Both the position numbers and the translations under genes were made by a program. From positions 248,001 to 312,000 of the forward strand of contig CAVXYK010000006.1 of assembly GCA_963765875.1 (NCBI GenBank): DNA of 64,000 bases. The letters run 5' to 3'. The notes below the pieces were generated by a model. The model worked only from the letters and a program-made list of their open reading frames with translations. It made no database searches and was not told the origin of the DNA. The DNA comes from JAWKOK01 sp963765875. GTDB lineage: Bacteria > Chloroflexota > Anaerolineae > Caldilineales > Caldilineaceae. This document shows positions 1 through 11,534 of the stretch, in pieces; position 1 is the stretch's first letter; each line of letters opens with the position of its first letter.

Positions 1-2068
1 GGGGACAGCTTCGAACAGAACGGTGGCCTCTTCGTCACCGTCCAGAGCACCGGCGGCGACCATGGGCTGTCCGCCGGCATCGGCGAGCAGGCATGGGCCG
101 GCGGTTTTTCCGGGCTGGCCAAGACAGCGGCCCAGGAGTGGCCGTTGGCCGTCGTACGCAGTTTGGACGTTGCAGCAAATGATTCTGTTGAAGAGATGGC
201 TCAGCGTTTAGCCACCGAGTTGCTGACCGGCGGCGCCGACCTCGAAATTGGCCTGAGCGCAGGTGGCGAACGAGTCGCCTTTGAGTCGGTCCCTGAAGTT
301 GCTGAGGGCGGCCAACCGGTAGTCGACAGCCAGTCGGTGATCGTGGTCTCAGGCGGCGGCCGCGGCGTAACAGCCGCCACTGTGATAGAACTTGGCCGGC
401 AGACACAGGCAAGCCTGGCACTGCTAGGCCGGTCTGAGCTTTTGGATGAACCCGGATACCTGGCTGATGCAGACGACGATGCCGGCATCAAGAAGGCGCT
501 ACTGTTGGATGCCCAGGCCCGCGGCGAAAAAGTGACACCAATGGAGTTGACCGGCAAGGCCAATCGTCATCCAGGCCGCACGGGAGATCCGCTCCACACT
601 GCAAGCCCTGCAGGATGCCGGCTCCAATGCCGTCTACCTTGCCTGTGACGTAACGGACGTGGACTCGACTTCCGCTGCCTTGCAACAGGTACGCGATCGC
701 TGGGGCCCCATTACCGGCTTCGTCCATGGCGCCGGTGTCCTCGCCGACAAGCGTCTGGCCGAGAAGACCGATGAGGACTTCAGCCGAGTCTTCGGCACCA
801 AGGTCAACGGCCTACGTTCGTTGCTGACCGCGACTCAGGAAGATCCCATCAACATGATCTGCCTCTTCTCGTCGGTGGCAGCTCGGACCGGCAACGCCGG
901 CCAGGCCGACTATGCTATGGCCAACGAGGTGCTCAATCGCGTGGCAAACGCCGAAGTGCACCGTCGCGACGATGGACAGGACGGTCACTGTGTCGTCAAG
1001 TCGATCGGTTGGGGTCCGTGGGCCGGCGGCATGGTGACGCCAGTGCTCAAGGCCAAGTTTGAAGAGATGGGCGTCCCGCTCATCCCGCTTGATGCGGGCG
1101 CACGCGCCTTTGTCGATGAGGTTCAGAGCGCGGCACTCAACGAAGTGGAGACGGTGATCGGCGGCATGCCTCACGAGGGACCGCTGATCGACCCAGGCCA
1201 GGCCGCGACGCCAAAGCCCGCCCTCTTCGATGTCACAGTCAGCGCAGAAAGCCACCCCTATCTGCTCAGCCACCAGTTCAATGGCGGCGTCGTTCTGCCG
1301 CTTGTGACGGTACAGGAGTGGTTCCTACGGGCCGCGAGTGCCGTGGATGGTCAGCCTTTCAGGGGCGAGTGCGTGAAACTTCGAGTGCTCAAGGGTGTAC
1401 CGCTACCGAACTTTGAAGAGCAGGCCACGCGCTTCCGCATTCAGCTTCAGCCTGATGCCCACAGCCCGCTGGCTCAAAACGCCATGCTCTTTGACGCCGA
1501 TGGCGTTCCCCGTTTCGCAGCGCAGTTGGTGCGATTCGCCGACGGCGCAGGACCGTCGAATGGCTCAAGTCCAGCTGCTTCCAGTGACTGGCAGACCGTC
1601 AACTGGAGCGGAACCGACCTGTACGAATCCAAGCTCTTCCACGGTCCGGCCTTTGCCGCCATCAGCGCTGTCGAGCGCATCGGCGACAGTGGCACGCAGG
1701 CCAATCTGACCGGCAGCCGGAACCTGGGCTGGAGCAGCGAAGAGTGGATCTCCGACCCAGCCATGATCGACGGCGGCCTACAGCTGGCACGCGTTTGGGG
1801 GCTGGAGAGCGTGGGGCGGTTGACGCTGCCCACGGCCATCGAGTCGTTCATTCTGCACGAGCCGGGGATCTTCGATGCGCAAGGATCTGAAGACCGCGAC
1901 GTGCGGTGCATATTGTACGGAAAACCGATCGGACAGTCGGGAACCCGATCCGACATCTGGTTCATCGACCAGGGCACGGGCAGGATTCTGGCCGAAATTC
2001 ATGGCCTAGAGATGTATATGTCGAGCGAGACGCCGCAGGAATCAGGAGCAATCGTTGATGCGATTTGA
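1..2068 (+). CDS. pfaA: PfaA-type polyunsaturated fatty acid synthase, C-terminal part (ketoreductase + dehydratase), partial and frameshifted
   Basis: The 3' end of a multidomain PUFA/secondary-lipid synthase; the ketosynthase, acyltransferase and ACP repeats would lie upstream of the window. The reading frame is open from base 1. A ketoreductase domain covers roughly 1-1190: the nucleotide-binding motif VVSGGGRGVT (about 331-360), the catalytic serine in LFSSVAARTG and the YAMAN motif (YxxxN) around 910-930. At about 560 the frame jumps by one base; the two sides join smoothly as one KR, so an indel is likely. A polyketide-type dehydratase follows (about 1200-2000), with HxxxGxxxxP in HQFNGGVVLP and the second catalytic segment DPAMIDGGLQ. 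KR and DH reduce and dehydrate each beta-keto intermediate on the ACPs. The stop overlaps the next gene's start at 2055, showing translational coupling. Family assignment is firm; the product chain length cannot be read. Confidence 0.88.
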
Positions 2069-5000
2069 GCCAATTGCCATTGTCGGCCAATCCTGTATTC
2101 TGCCCGGCGCACTGGATCCGGATGAACTTTGGAAGGCCGTGCTGGAGAATCGAGACCTGGTCTCGCCGGCCTCCGACGACTACTGGCGGCTGGACAAGCA
2201 AGCGATTCTGACCGACCCGGATGGGCAGACCCAGGATCACGCCTGGTCCGACAGCGGCGGCTATGTGCGGGGCTTTGCCGACCGCTTTGATCCGAACGGG
2301 TTCACGCTGCCCGCAGAAGAGATTGAAACCCTCGATCCCCTCTTCCATTGGGTGCTGTATGGCGTGCGAGAGGCGATGAAGAGCGCTGCCCTGCAAACGC
2401 CGCGCCCTGCAGATGCACCGCCGGTCGGCCTGGTGCTGGGCAATCTCTCGTACCCGACCTTTGGGCTTGTCGAGTACGCCGAGTCCACCTGGTTCGGATC
2501 AGAGAAAGAGACGCGGACGCCTCGCTGGGCGTGCCCGAGGAACTCAACTCGGATCCGCGCAACCGCTTCTCGTCCGGTCTGCCCGCACATCTGACGGCCA
2601 AGGCGCTCAATCTGGGCGGCGAGGCCTTCTCGCTGGACTCGGCCTGCGCCTCATCACTCTACGCCATCAAGCTGGCCTGCGACCGTTTGCAGGATCGGCG
2701 CTACGATGTCATGGTGGCCGGTGCGGTCAACCGCACGGACGATCTCTTCATTCACATCGGCTTCTGCGCGCTCAAAGCCATGAGCCGCACCGGTCGCAGC
2801 CGCCCCTTTGCCGCCGATGCCGATGGGCTGGTGCCTGCCGAGGGCGCGGCATTCGTCGTGCTCAAACGGCTGGATGACGCCGTGGCCAACGGCGACGAGA
2901 TTCTGGGCGTCATCCGCGGCGTCGGTCTTTCCAACGACGGCAACGCCGGTGGCTTCCTGTCTCCGGCCCAGGCCGGGCAGGTCACGGCGATGAAGGCGGC
3001 ATACGCGATGTCGGGACTGAAGCCGAGTGACATTTCGCTGCTCGAATGCCATGCCACCGGGACGCCCGTTGGCGACAGTACGGAGATCAGAACGTCCGCC
3101 CAGGTTTTCGACGGCAACGAAGATCTCCCTATCGGCTCGCTCAAATCCAACCTGGGCCACCTGATCACCGTGGCCGGCGTCGCCGGCCTACTCAAGGTGC
3201 TGGGCGCGTTGCGCACCGGCACGCGGCCGCCTTCGCGGCCGGTTGAGCGTCCGCTCGACGCAATCGACGGCACGCCATTGCGTATTCTGCAGGAGCCCGA
3301 ACCGTGGGCGATCCGATCCGTCAGCGCCCCGCCGGGCTGCGGTCAGCGCCTTTGGCTTTGGCGGCAACAATGCCCACCTGATCGTCGAGGAATGGACGCC
3401 CGAAGCGGCGGCGCAACTGAGAATCAGCCGCTTGACCGGTAGACGAAACCCCAGACGTGCGGCCGTCGCCATCGTCGATCTTGAGGTAACCGCCGGCCCC
3501 TTCGAGAACCGCCCAGCAGTTCCGCAAGGCGCTGATCACGCGGCGAGCGAGGTTCACGCGTCGAAACCATCGATGTCGAGCTGGCCGGGCTGCGCTTCCC
3601 GCCCAACGATCTCAAGCACACCTTGCCTCAGCAACTGTTGGTGCTCGAAGTCGCTCGCCGGTTGGCCGCACGCAATGGCCAAATTCCCGCTGAATCGACC
3701 TCCGTCTTCGTGGGCATGGGCTGCGATCCCGAGATCGCTCGCTATTCGTCACGCTGGCGGCTGGATGGCTGGGCGGAAGGACTGGAAAGCAGAGGGCAAG
3801 CCGATCACGCGCGGCCTGGGTGCAGGACGCCAAGACGGCGCTTGATTCCGGGGTTGGAGGCAGCCGGCGTCGTCGGCACCATGCCCAACATCCCTGCCAA
3901 CCGCATCAACGCTCAGCTCAACTACCTTGGACCGAGCTACACCATTGCCGCCGAGGAGTTGTCGGGCATCCGTGCGCTTGAGTGCGCGGTCGACGCCCTG
4001 CGCAGCGGCGAGATCGACGCGGCCATGGTCGGCGCAGTCGATCTTTCTGACGAAGTAGTGCACCGGGCCGCAGCGGCCCGTCTGCTCGATGTCTACCACC
4101 AGGATGCAGGCGATGCCGCCGTCGTGCTGCTGATCAAACGCGTCGAGGATGCCCAGCGAGATGGCGACACCATTTTGGCAATTGTCGACGACGACTTTCT
4201 GGCCGAGTCCGCAGAAGCTGATTCTAATCAATTGCGATCTGGGCCTCACTTCCGATGTCGCCCGCTCTGACGGCTCAATTTGGCCACGCCCACGCTGCCT
4301 CCGGCCTGCTGCATGTGGCTGCGGCTGCGCTCAGCCTGCACGATCGCACCAACCCCTGGCCTGGACGCCGACGGCAAACCCCAGGCCGCCCATCCCTGGC
4401 TCTCCAGGCAGGATCGCAGCGCCGTTGTGCCTGTAACAGCCTTGGGCGAACAGGCCAGCGAGGTTCGACTGCGTCAGGGGCCCGCAAAAACAGACGCCGG
4501 TGATAGATCCCCTAGCGCAGAGACGAGATTTCTCGCCCCGCTCGAAATGACAGAGTTTCACATTTTCTCAGGCGAAACAGCTGCGGATTTGCTGGACGCA
4601 CTTGCCGAAAATCGCCCGTCAACAGGTTGGTCCGGCCCGGCTCGTAATTGTGGCCAACGGTGCCGAGGAATTGGCCCGGCGTTCAGCCTCCGCCCGAGCT
4701 GCGTTGGAGAAACGCATTGCCGGCGGCGCCACCGATTCGAACGGCCCGCAACGTCTGGACAAGAGCGTCACCTGGTCATCGGCTCCGATCGAGGGCGAGG
4801 TCGGCTTCGTCTTCGTCGGCGCTGCCGCTGCCTATCAAGGCATGGGGCGCGAGCTTCTGCTGGCACTGCCGGACTTGGGCGAGCGTGTGGTGGAGAAGTT
4901 CCCGGTCTTGGCCGATTCTCAGCACTGGCTGGCGGTCGATACCGGACAGAATGAGCTTGACCCGTTTAAGATCCTGCAGGGCTAGTTCGCTGCTTTCGCA

Positions 5001-6739
5001 GGTCCACGCCATTCTCACCCAGGAGTGGATGGGCATCATGCCCGATGCGCTGTTGGGCGTTTCGTCCGGCGAGACCAACTTTGTCTTCGCCAGCGGCGCC
5101 TGGAGCGACATGGATGAGATGTTCGGCGAGATGGACGCCGAGGGCATGTACACCCGAGAGATTGCCGGTGAATATCGCACGGCATTGCGCGCTTGGGCAG
5201 GACCAAGGCGTCGAGACAATCGACTGGACCGGCTGGCGCGTCCTGGCCCCGGTTGCCGAGGTCGAGGCGGCGCTGGAGGGTGAGGACTTTGCCCATCTGA
5301 CCATGATCAACGCACCGACCGACTGCCTCATCGCGGGCCAGGCCGATGCCTGCGCACGTGTGGTCGAAAAGCTGGGTCGCCATCGTTCGGTCCAGAACGA
5401 GAACGAGATCATCGCCCACCACCCGGTCATGAAAAGCTGGGAAGGTCCCTGGCGGGAGATCCACTCTCGACCCGTCGAGCCGGTTCCCGACATACGCTTC
5501 TACTCCAACGCCTCCGGCGGCTACTATTCGCCGACACGCGAGCTCGTCGCCGATGCACTGACCGAGCAGGCCACATCCGGCGTCGATTTCCGTCGGGTCG
5601 TTAACGCGGCATGGGAAGACGGCGTGCGCATTTTTATCGAGCACGGGCCGCGCAATGTGTGCAGCGGCTGGATCCGCAGCATCCTGGGGGAGCGAGAACA
5701 CCTGGCCGTGGCGCTGGATCGACCCCAAAACGGCGTGGACCAGTTGCTGGATGCCGTGGCCCAGCTGATCGCCGCCGGCGTGGACCTGGACACGAGCCGA
5801 TTGGTGGAACGCCTGGCGGCCTCGTCGCTTCAACACGAATTCGCCACAGAGGCGCCGCGTCATCCGCTCTCCTTCGCCGCACACTATCCGCCGGTGGCCC
5901 TGCCGCCGCTCGGGTCGCAGACCAACGGCGATACACAACACCGATCAACGCGACAAATGACCACTACTCAACTCATGGATATGACGGTGACCGACTTTCA
6001 GATTATGGAACCTGCGCCACAGCTGCCGCCGGTGCTCGCCTACTACGACCAAGATTTTGTCCCGCACACGAATGGGGTCGCCAATGGACATAGCGGCACT
6101 CCGCCCAAACCGCCTGTGCCAGAGCGGCGCACACCGCCGGAAACGCAAGTGAACCAGACGCCGCCGGCTGCCCCACCCAGCGCAGCACAACAGATACCAT
6201 CGACAGAGTCTGTACCGGGGCCACATGTTCCTGCCCCGGCGGCGCCTCAACTCCCGACAACACAGATCCCGACTGGGCCGCAGCCGATTGCTTCCCAGTC
6301 CGATCCAGCCGGCGAGCAGATGGTCGGGCACCTGACCCAATTCTCGGCCCAGGTCACTGCGGCGCACCAAAAGTTCCTGTCGATGCAACAGCAGGCCATG
6401 TCGCGTCTGGTCAACCTCTACCAATCGGCGATTCCTGGGAACGAAGTCGGCGAAGCACAGCCCGCTGCGAGCATTACACCGACGCAGTCAGCGCCGCCGC
6501 CGGCGCCTGTCATCCCGGAGGTGCAAGACGAAGTCGCACCGGCTACACCTGCTGTGAAGCCAGGACAGGATGAACCGCCAATTGTTCAGACACCAATTGT
6601 CCAGACACCACCGATTCAGAAACCGGCGCCGTCGCCAAAGCGGCCGGCAGCCGGCAGGCCGGCTAATGAAGCAGCGCCGATGCCTAAACCAAAGCCTGTC
6701 CCGCGTCGGTACCTGTGCAAAAGATCGAGCCGCCGTTGA
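2055..6739 (+). CDS. pfaC: PfaC/Pfa3-type PUFA synthase, N-terminal half: ketosynthase - chain length factor - acyltransferase - linker (several frameshifts)
   Basis: First half of a giant synthase subunit whose second half is the ORF at 6715-11403. An active ketosynthase spans about 2055-3420: cysteine in DSACASSLY (Cys codon at 2644), HATGTPVGD and KSNLGH motifs. A KS-like chain length factor follows (about 3420-4350); at the KS nucleophile position it reads AAEELSG, with glutamate-rich sequence instead of cysteine, as expected for a CLF. An acyltransferase spans about 4560-5720, with GVSSGE (GxSxG) and the histidine in FIEHGPRN. A Pro/Ala/Gln-rich linker then runs to about 6700 and includes a helical QFSAQVTAAHQKF stretch seen in Pfa proteins. 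Frames change near 2510, 3320, 3520-3560, 4230, 4350, 4600, 4975, 5200 and 6710, yet the protein stays recognisable throughout, which points to sequence indels. KS-CLF-AT-DH-DH-AGPAT order matches myxobacterial Pfa3 rather than Shewanella PfaC, where the AT is a separate PfaB. Confidence 0.82.
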
Positions 6740-9700
6740 CCATCGAGGGCGCTTTTGAGAACCTGCCCGGCCCCAAGCTTGACCGTGAACAGCTCGAACA
6801 TATGGCATCAGGCAAGATCTCTGAAGTACTTGGGCCCATCTTCGCCCAACAGGACGACTACGAGCGCCAGGTGCGTATGCCCATGCCGCCCCTGCTGTTG
6901 GCCGACCGCGTGACCGGCATCGAGGGCGAAGCCGGGGCCGTCGGCACCAAGGGCGCCATCTGGACTGAGACCGATATTCGCGAGGATTCGTGGTATCTGC
7001 ACCATGGCCGCATTCCGGCCGGCATCATGGTCGAGTCGGGCCAGGCCGATCTGTTGCTCATCTCCTACCTGGGGGCCGACTTCCTCAACAAGAGCGAGCG
7101 CGTCTATCGCCTGCTCGGCTGCGAGGCGACCTTCCACGGCGAACTTGGCGCGGTGGGCGACACCCTCTGCTTCAAGATCCAGATCGATGGCTATGCGCAG
7201 CAAGGTAACGTACGCCTCTTCTTCTTCTCGTACGATTGCTCCATCGACGGCAAGGTCGTCTTCTCGGTGCGCAGCGGCCAGGCCGGCTTCTTCACCGATG
7301 AGGAGCTGGACAACTCGGGCGGCGTCATCTGGGATCCTGCAGAGGCCGAGATCATCGAGGACGTACGCTTGGATGCGCCGGCAGTGCCCGGACTCCCGAC
7401 AAGTTACTCCGCCGAACAGGTGATCGCGCTCTCCGAAGGGCGCGTCGTCGACTGTTTCGGCGAGCAGTTCTGGTCCACCCAGACCCATGTGCGCACACCG
7501 ACCATTGCTTCGGGACGCATGTTGCTCTTTGACGAGGTTGTCCAGTTTGAACCGGGCGGCGGTCCCTGGCAGCGTGGCTATCTGCGTGCCGTTGACCGCC
7601 TGGCCGACGACGAATGGTTCTTCGACGGCCACTTCCACAACGATCCCTGCATGCCGGGCACGCTGATGCTCGAAGGCTGTCTCCAGACCATGTCCTTCTA
7701 TTTGGCCGGTCTGGGCTACACGCTGAACCGGGACGGCTGGCGTTTCGAGCCGGTGCCTGAGGAGACCTACAAGCTGATCTGCCGTGGTCAGGTCACGCCC
7801 GGCGCACGCGATGTGGTCTATGAACTCTTCATCGAAGAAGTGATCGACGGGCCGATCCCGACGCTCTACGCCGATCTACTCTGCACGGTCGACGGCCTGG
7901 CAGCCTTCTATTGCCGGCGCATGGGCCTGCAACTGGTGCCCGACTATCCGCTGGCGGCGCGACCCTCGTTGCTTGAAGGCAGCGAACTGACCGATCCAGA
8001 CCCGACACGCAATGCACGCACGCCGGACCATGTCTACGATCCGCGCTCCATCGCCGCCTGCGCCTGGGGCAAGCCCTCCGATGCATTCGGCCCCATATTC
8101 GAGCGCTTTGACGGGCCTGAGCACTGTCCACGTCTTCCCGGACCACCCTACCTCTTCATGACGCGCATCACCAAGCTCGATGCGCCCAAGGGGCAGCCCG
8201 TCAGCGGTGGCCACTTGGAGAGCGAATATCAGATTCCAGCCGATGCATGGTATTTCGCGGAGAACGGCAACGGCACCATGCCCTATGCCGTGCTGCTTGA
8301 AGCGGCATTGCAGCCGTGCGGCTGGTTCGCCTCCTACAAGGGCACGGTTCTGCAGAGCGACATCGAACTCTACTTCCGCAATCTGGACGGCACGGCCACC
8401 CAATTTCGAGAAGTCTTCCCAGAGGACGGCATCCTGCGCACACGCGTCGAGAACACAAGCCTGAGCCGCTTGGGGAGCATGACCATCGTCGGCTTTGAGG
8501 TGGCCTGCTTCGTTGATGCCATCGACACCAGCGGAAGCCCGGTCGAAGAACGAGTCTTCGAGATGAGCACTTCATTCGGCTTCTTCCCGGCCGAGGCGCT
8601 GGTTGATCAGGCCGGTCTGCCGGTCACCGATGCCGATAGAGCGCGCGTGGATGAGCCGAGTGATTTCCGTCGCGAGCTAGGTCCGAGACCGCCGCGCTAC
8701 TGCAACAGTCTGCCGGCGTTGCCCAGCCCCATGTTGCTGCTGCTCGATCGAGTCAGCGGCTATTGGCCCGAGGGCGGCGCAGCAGGATTGGGCCGCGTTC
8801 GAGCGGAGATCGACGTTACGCCCGACGACTGGTTCTTCAAATGTCACTTCATGGGCGATCCAGTGCAGCCGGGCTCCCTCGGCGTCGAGGCCATGATTCA
8901 GACGTTGCAGTTCTACATGATCGAACAAGCGTTGGGCGAGGGCATCGAACGTCCTCGCTTTGAGCCGATTCAGCTTGACGAGGCCATGACCTGGAAGTAT
9001 CGCGGCCAGGTAAACCCCTCGGCCGACCGTGTCACTGTCGACCTAGAGGTCACTGATGTGCAGGTCAAGCCGGGTCTCTTGGCCCAGGCCACCGCCAACG
9101 TTTCGCTCTGGGTTGATGGACGGCGAATCTACGAAGCCGTCAATCTGGGCATGCGCATCGTGCCGGATACTCAGGCACAGCGCACGATTGGCGAAGAACT
9201 ACTCGACCCTGAAGTCGATCTCTGGCTCAACGATCACTGCCCCACGTGGACGGTGCCCGCGCTGGCCATGATGTCGATGGTCGACCGACTTGCCGACGGT
9301 GCGCTGCGTCGTGCGCCAGGCCGCAAGGTGACCGGGCTGCAAAATGTGCGCGTCCATCGCTGGCTTGGTTTCGCCGATGGTGCGCAGCATGTGAAAACAG
9401 CCGGCATCCCGGTGCGCACAGATCGCGTGAAGATGCAATTGCAGGTCTGGGAAGAGGAGCGACGTCGGTTCGCGGTCGTTGCCAGCGGCGATGTGCAGAT
9501 CGGCGAGACCTATCCGCTGCCCGGTCTGCCCTGGCAACCATTGATCAACGCCGAGGTTCAGCCCGATCCCTATGCCGCAGGCGAGTTATTCCACGGCCCA
9601 GCCTACCAGATGCTGACCGAATTGCAGATGAATGAGGTCGGCGCGACGTACTGGTTAGACCTGGATGTCAATGGCGTGCCGCCCCAAATTGGCGATCAGG

Positions 9701-11403
9701 TCGCACTCAACCAGGGCCTGCTGGATGCCGCCACCCACGGCATTCCGCATGACGCGCTCGGGCGCTGGTCGCCGGAGATCCCTGGCGATGTCGCCGCCTA
9801 TCCGATTGCCATCCCGACGGCAACGTTCCATCGAGAGACGCCGAATTCAGGCCGCATCCGCTGCGAAGCCCGCTTTGCAGGCTTCCGCGACGACGATCCC
9901 CAGTTCCCCATGATCAATATCCAGATCATCGTCGAAAACAGGGTCGGCGCAGATGATGTCTGGGCCGAGATCGTACTGGTGGAGGCGCTCTTTCCCAAGG
10001 GACCCATCGGCAGCGTTGATGCGGCCAAACGCCGGGCTTTCCTGCACGAGCAAGTCTACGTTGACGGCGTCGGCCTCTCGCAATGGGACGGCGCGCAGAA
10101 CTCAGTCTTTTTGGCAGATGTGAAGGCCAGCGACTGGCTAGCCGGCACCATTGCCGCGGCCTACGGCGTGGACGATTGTGACGTGGCTGGTGACGTAGAG
10201 CGACTGGCGCGTGATGTGGCCATCCGCGAACAGGCTGCACGTACGCTCCAAGCCCATCCCGCAGGTCTGCACCTGACCGATGTCCAGGCAAACCAGGACG
10301 AAAGCCAAACGTCAATCGTACGTGTGTCGTCGGCGAAGATGCCGCTCAACAGTATCGACGTGAGCGTCGGCCGCTCTGGAGACGGCTGGATAGCCGCCGA
10401 CGCTACGTTGGATGCGGGAACGGCGGGGCTTGATCTGCAAAAAGTGCTCGACTTCTGGCACAATCGTCTGAAGACGGGACCGTCTCTGGTCGAGGATCTG
10501 ACCATCGCACTCATGCAGCGCTTTGTGCGCAGCGTGCAGATCGAAGATCCCGAAGCCCTGGCGGCACTGCAAGGCCAGGGCGTGCTCTATCTGGCCGATC
10601 ATCAGCTCGATCTGGAATCCACGCTCTTCGTCTCGCTGATGGCCGGCCTGCGCGACAATCTGACCGGCGCAGTCGCCCGCCTGGAGTTGAACGAATCGTG
10701 GGTCGGCCCTTTCTGGGAGCAATGTTTCGAGCATCCGCACATCGACAATCCCAACATCCTATTGCTTATCGACCGTTCCAGCCCCGAAGCTGTGCTGGCT
10801 AGCCTGGAAGGGGCCATCGAACGGATTCGAAGCGACCAGACATCACTGCTGATCCACGTCGAAGGCGCGCATGCGCTGCGGGCCGGCCAGCCGGTCGAGG
10901 TCGTCAGCACGTCGCTGATCGATCTGGCAGTAGCACGTGGCATTGCCATCGTGCCGGTTCGCTTTGCCGGCGGGTTGCCGGTCGAGCCGGTTGACGAGCC
11001 GTTGGCCTTCCCGGTCGACTACGGCCAGCAGGACGTGTGGATCGGTGCGCCGCTTCTGGCCGAGGATCTGGCGTTGATGCCTTCTGCCGAGCGCAAGAAA
11101 GCTGTGCTCGCGGCCATCAATGGATTCGGCGGACGCTGGCAAGACGAGAGGCCCAATCCCGGAGACCCCGCCTTTGGCGCCACGGTTGCATCGTGGCAAG
11201 AGAAGCATGGTGTCAATGCAACGCAGGCTACGCTTCTACGTACGCTGGAAGGCGCCTCGAACCCCAGTGTCGAGACGTTGCGCCTGTTGGCCGCGGTCAG
11301 CGGGGCATCGGCGGATGGATTGCCCGAGCTTGACGAGGATGTGAAAGCCTGGTTGCTGGCGTTCAGCAAGGAAGCATTCGGTTTGTCGCTGACGTCGATC
11401 TAG
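6715..11403 (+). CDS. pfaC: PfaC/Pfa3-type PUFA synthase, C-terminal half: tandem FabA-like dehydratases, PS-DH and AGPAT-like acyltransferase
   Basis: An uninterrupted 1562-residue reading frame, probably continuous in the cell with the preceding half because only a one-base slip near 6710 separates them. Four hotdog folds form two double-hotdog FabA-like dehydratases: segments near residues 95 (LHHGRIPAG), 303 (FDGHFHNDPCMPG), 511 (WYFAENGNGTMP) and 705 (WFFKCHFMGDPVQPGS). These install and isomerise the double bonds of PUFA chains. A polyketide-type DH region follows (about 838-1110, FHGPAYQ and LLDAATHGI). Residues about 1255-1460 resemble 1-acylglycerol-3-phosphate acyltransferases, with YLADHQLDLES and HVEGAHAL in place of the usual NHxxxxD and PEG motifs; this domain may transfer the finished chain to a lipid acceptor. 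Residues about 1110-1250 are unassigned. The terminal AGPAT domain is known from myxobacterial Pfa3 proteins. Confidence 0.85.
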   Translation: MQKIEPPLTIEGAFENLPGPKLDREQLEHMASGKISEVLGPIFAQQDDYERQVRMPMPPLLLADRVTGIEGEAGAVGTKGAIWTETDIREDSWYLHHGRIPAGIMVESGQADLLLISYLGADFLNKSERVYRLLGCEATFHGELGAVGDTLCFKIQIDGYAQQGNVRLFFFSYDCSIDGKVVFSVRSGQAGFFTDEELDNSGGVIWDPAEAEIIEDVRLDAPAVPGLPTSYSAEQVIALSEGRVVDCFGEQFWSTQTHVRTPTIASGRMLLFDEVVQFEPGGGPWQRGYLRAVDRLADDEWFFDGHFHNDPCMPGTLMLEGCLQTMSFYLAGLGYTLNRDGWRFEPVPEETYKLICRGQVTPGARDVVYELFIEEVIDGPIPTLYADLLCTVDGLAAFYCRRMGLQLVPDYPLAARPSLLEGSELTDPDPTRNARTPDHVYDPRSIAACAWGKPSDAFGPIFERFDGPEHCPRLPGPPYLFMTRITKLDAPKGQPVSGGHLESEYQIPADAWYFAENGNGTMPYAVLLEAALQPCGWFASYKGTVLQSDIELYFRNLDGTATQFREVFPEDGILRTRVENTSLSRLGSMTIVGFEVACFVDAIDTSGSPVEERVFEMSTSFGFFPAEALVDQAGLPVTDADRARVDEPSDFRRELGPRPPRYCNSLPALPSPMLLLLDRVSGYWPEGGAAGLGRVRAEIDVTPDDWFFKCHFMGDPVQPGSLGVEAMIQTLQFYMIEQALGEGIERPRFEPIQLDEAMTWKYRGQVNPSADRVTVDLEVTDVQVKPGLLAQATANVSLWVDGRRIYEAVNLGMRIVPDTQAQRTIGEELLDPEVDLWLNDHCPTWTVPALAMMSMVDRLADGALRRAPGRKVTGLQNVRVHRWLGFADGAQHVKTAGIPVRTDRVKMQLQVWEEERRRFAVVASGDVQIGETYPLPGLPWQPLINAEVQPDPYAAGELFHGPAYQMLTELQMNEVGATYWLDLDVNGVPPQIGDQVALNQGLLDAATHGIPHDALGRWSPEIPGDVAAYPIAIPTATFHRETPNSGRIRCEARFAGFRDDDPQFPMINIQIIVENRVGADDVWAEIVLVEALFPKGPIGSVDAAKRRAFLHEQVYVDGVGLSQWDGAQNSVFLADVKASDWLAGTIAAAYGVDDCDVAGDVERLARDVAIREQAARTLQAHPAGLHLTDVQANQDESQTSIVRVSSAKMPLNSIDVSVGRSGDGWIAADATLDAGTAGLDLQKVLDFWHNRLKTGPSLVEDLTIALMQRFVRSVQIEDPEALAALQGQGVLYLADHQLDLESTLFVSLMAGLRDNLTGAVARLELNESWVGPFWEQCFEHPHIDNPNILLLIDRSSPEAVLASLEGAIERIRSDQTSLLIHVEGAHALRAGQPVEVVSTSLIDLAVARGIAIVPVRFAGGLPVEPVDEPLAFPVDYGQQDVWIGAPLLAEDLALMPSAERKKAVLAAINGFGGRWQDERPNPGDPAFGATVASWQEKHGVNATQATLLRTLEGASNPSVETLRLLAAVSGASADGLPELDEDVKAWLLAFSKEAFGLSLTSI

Positions 11404-11534
11404 GCCAGGACAAGACCTAGATCGATCTTTCTTCCAGCCGATCCATTGTCACCTCGATCCCGAAGCTCGGTGCATCGTCGATTTGCAGAACGAATATTCG
11501 GACAGCAGGGTCTAGAGATCGCCCCCTCATTCAC

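Noticed and set aside
6808..7638. 276-residue minus-strand frame inside the PUFA synthase
   Set aside because: No motif; the plus strand codes for a conserved dehydratase over the same bases.
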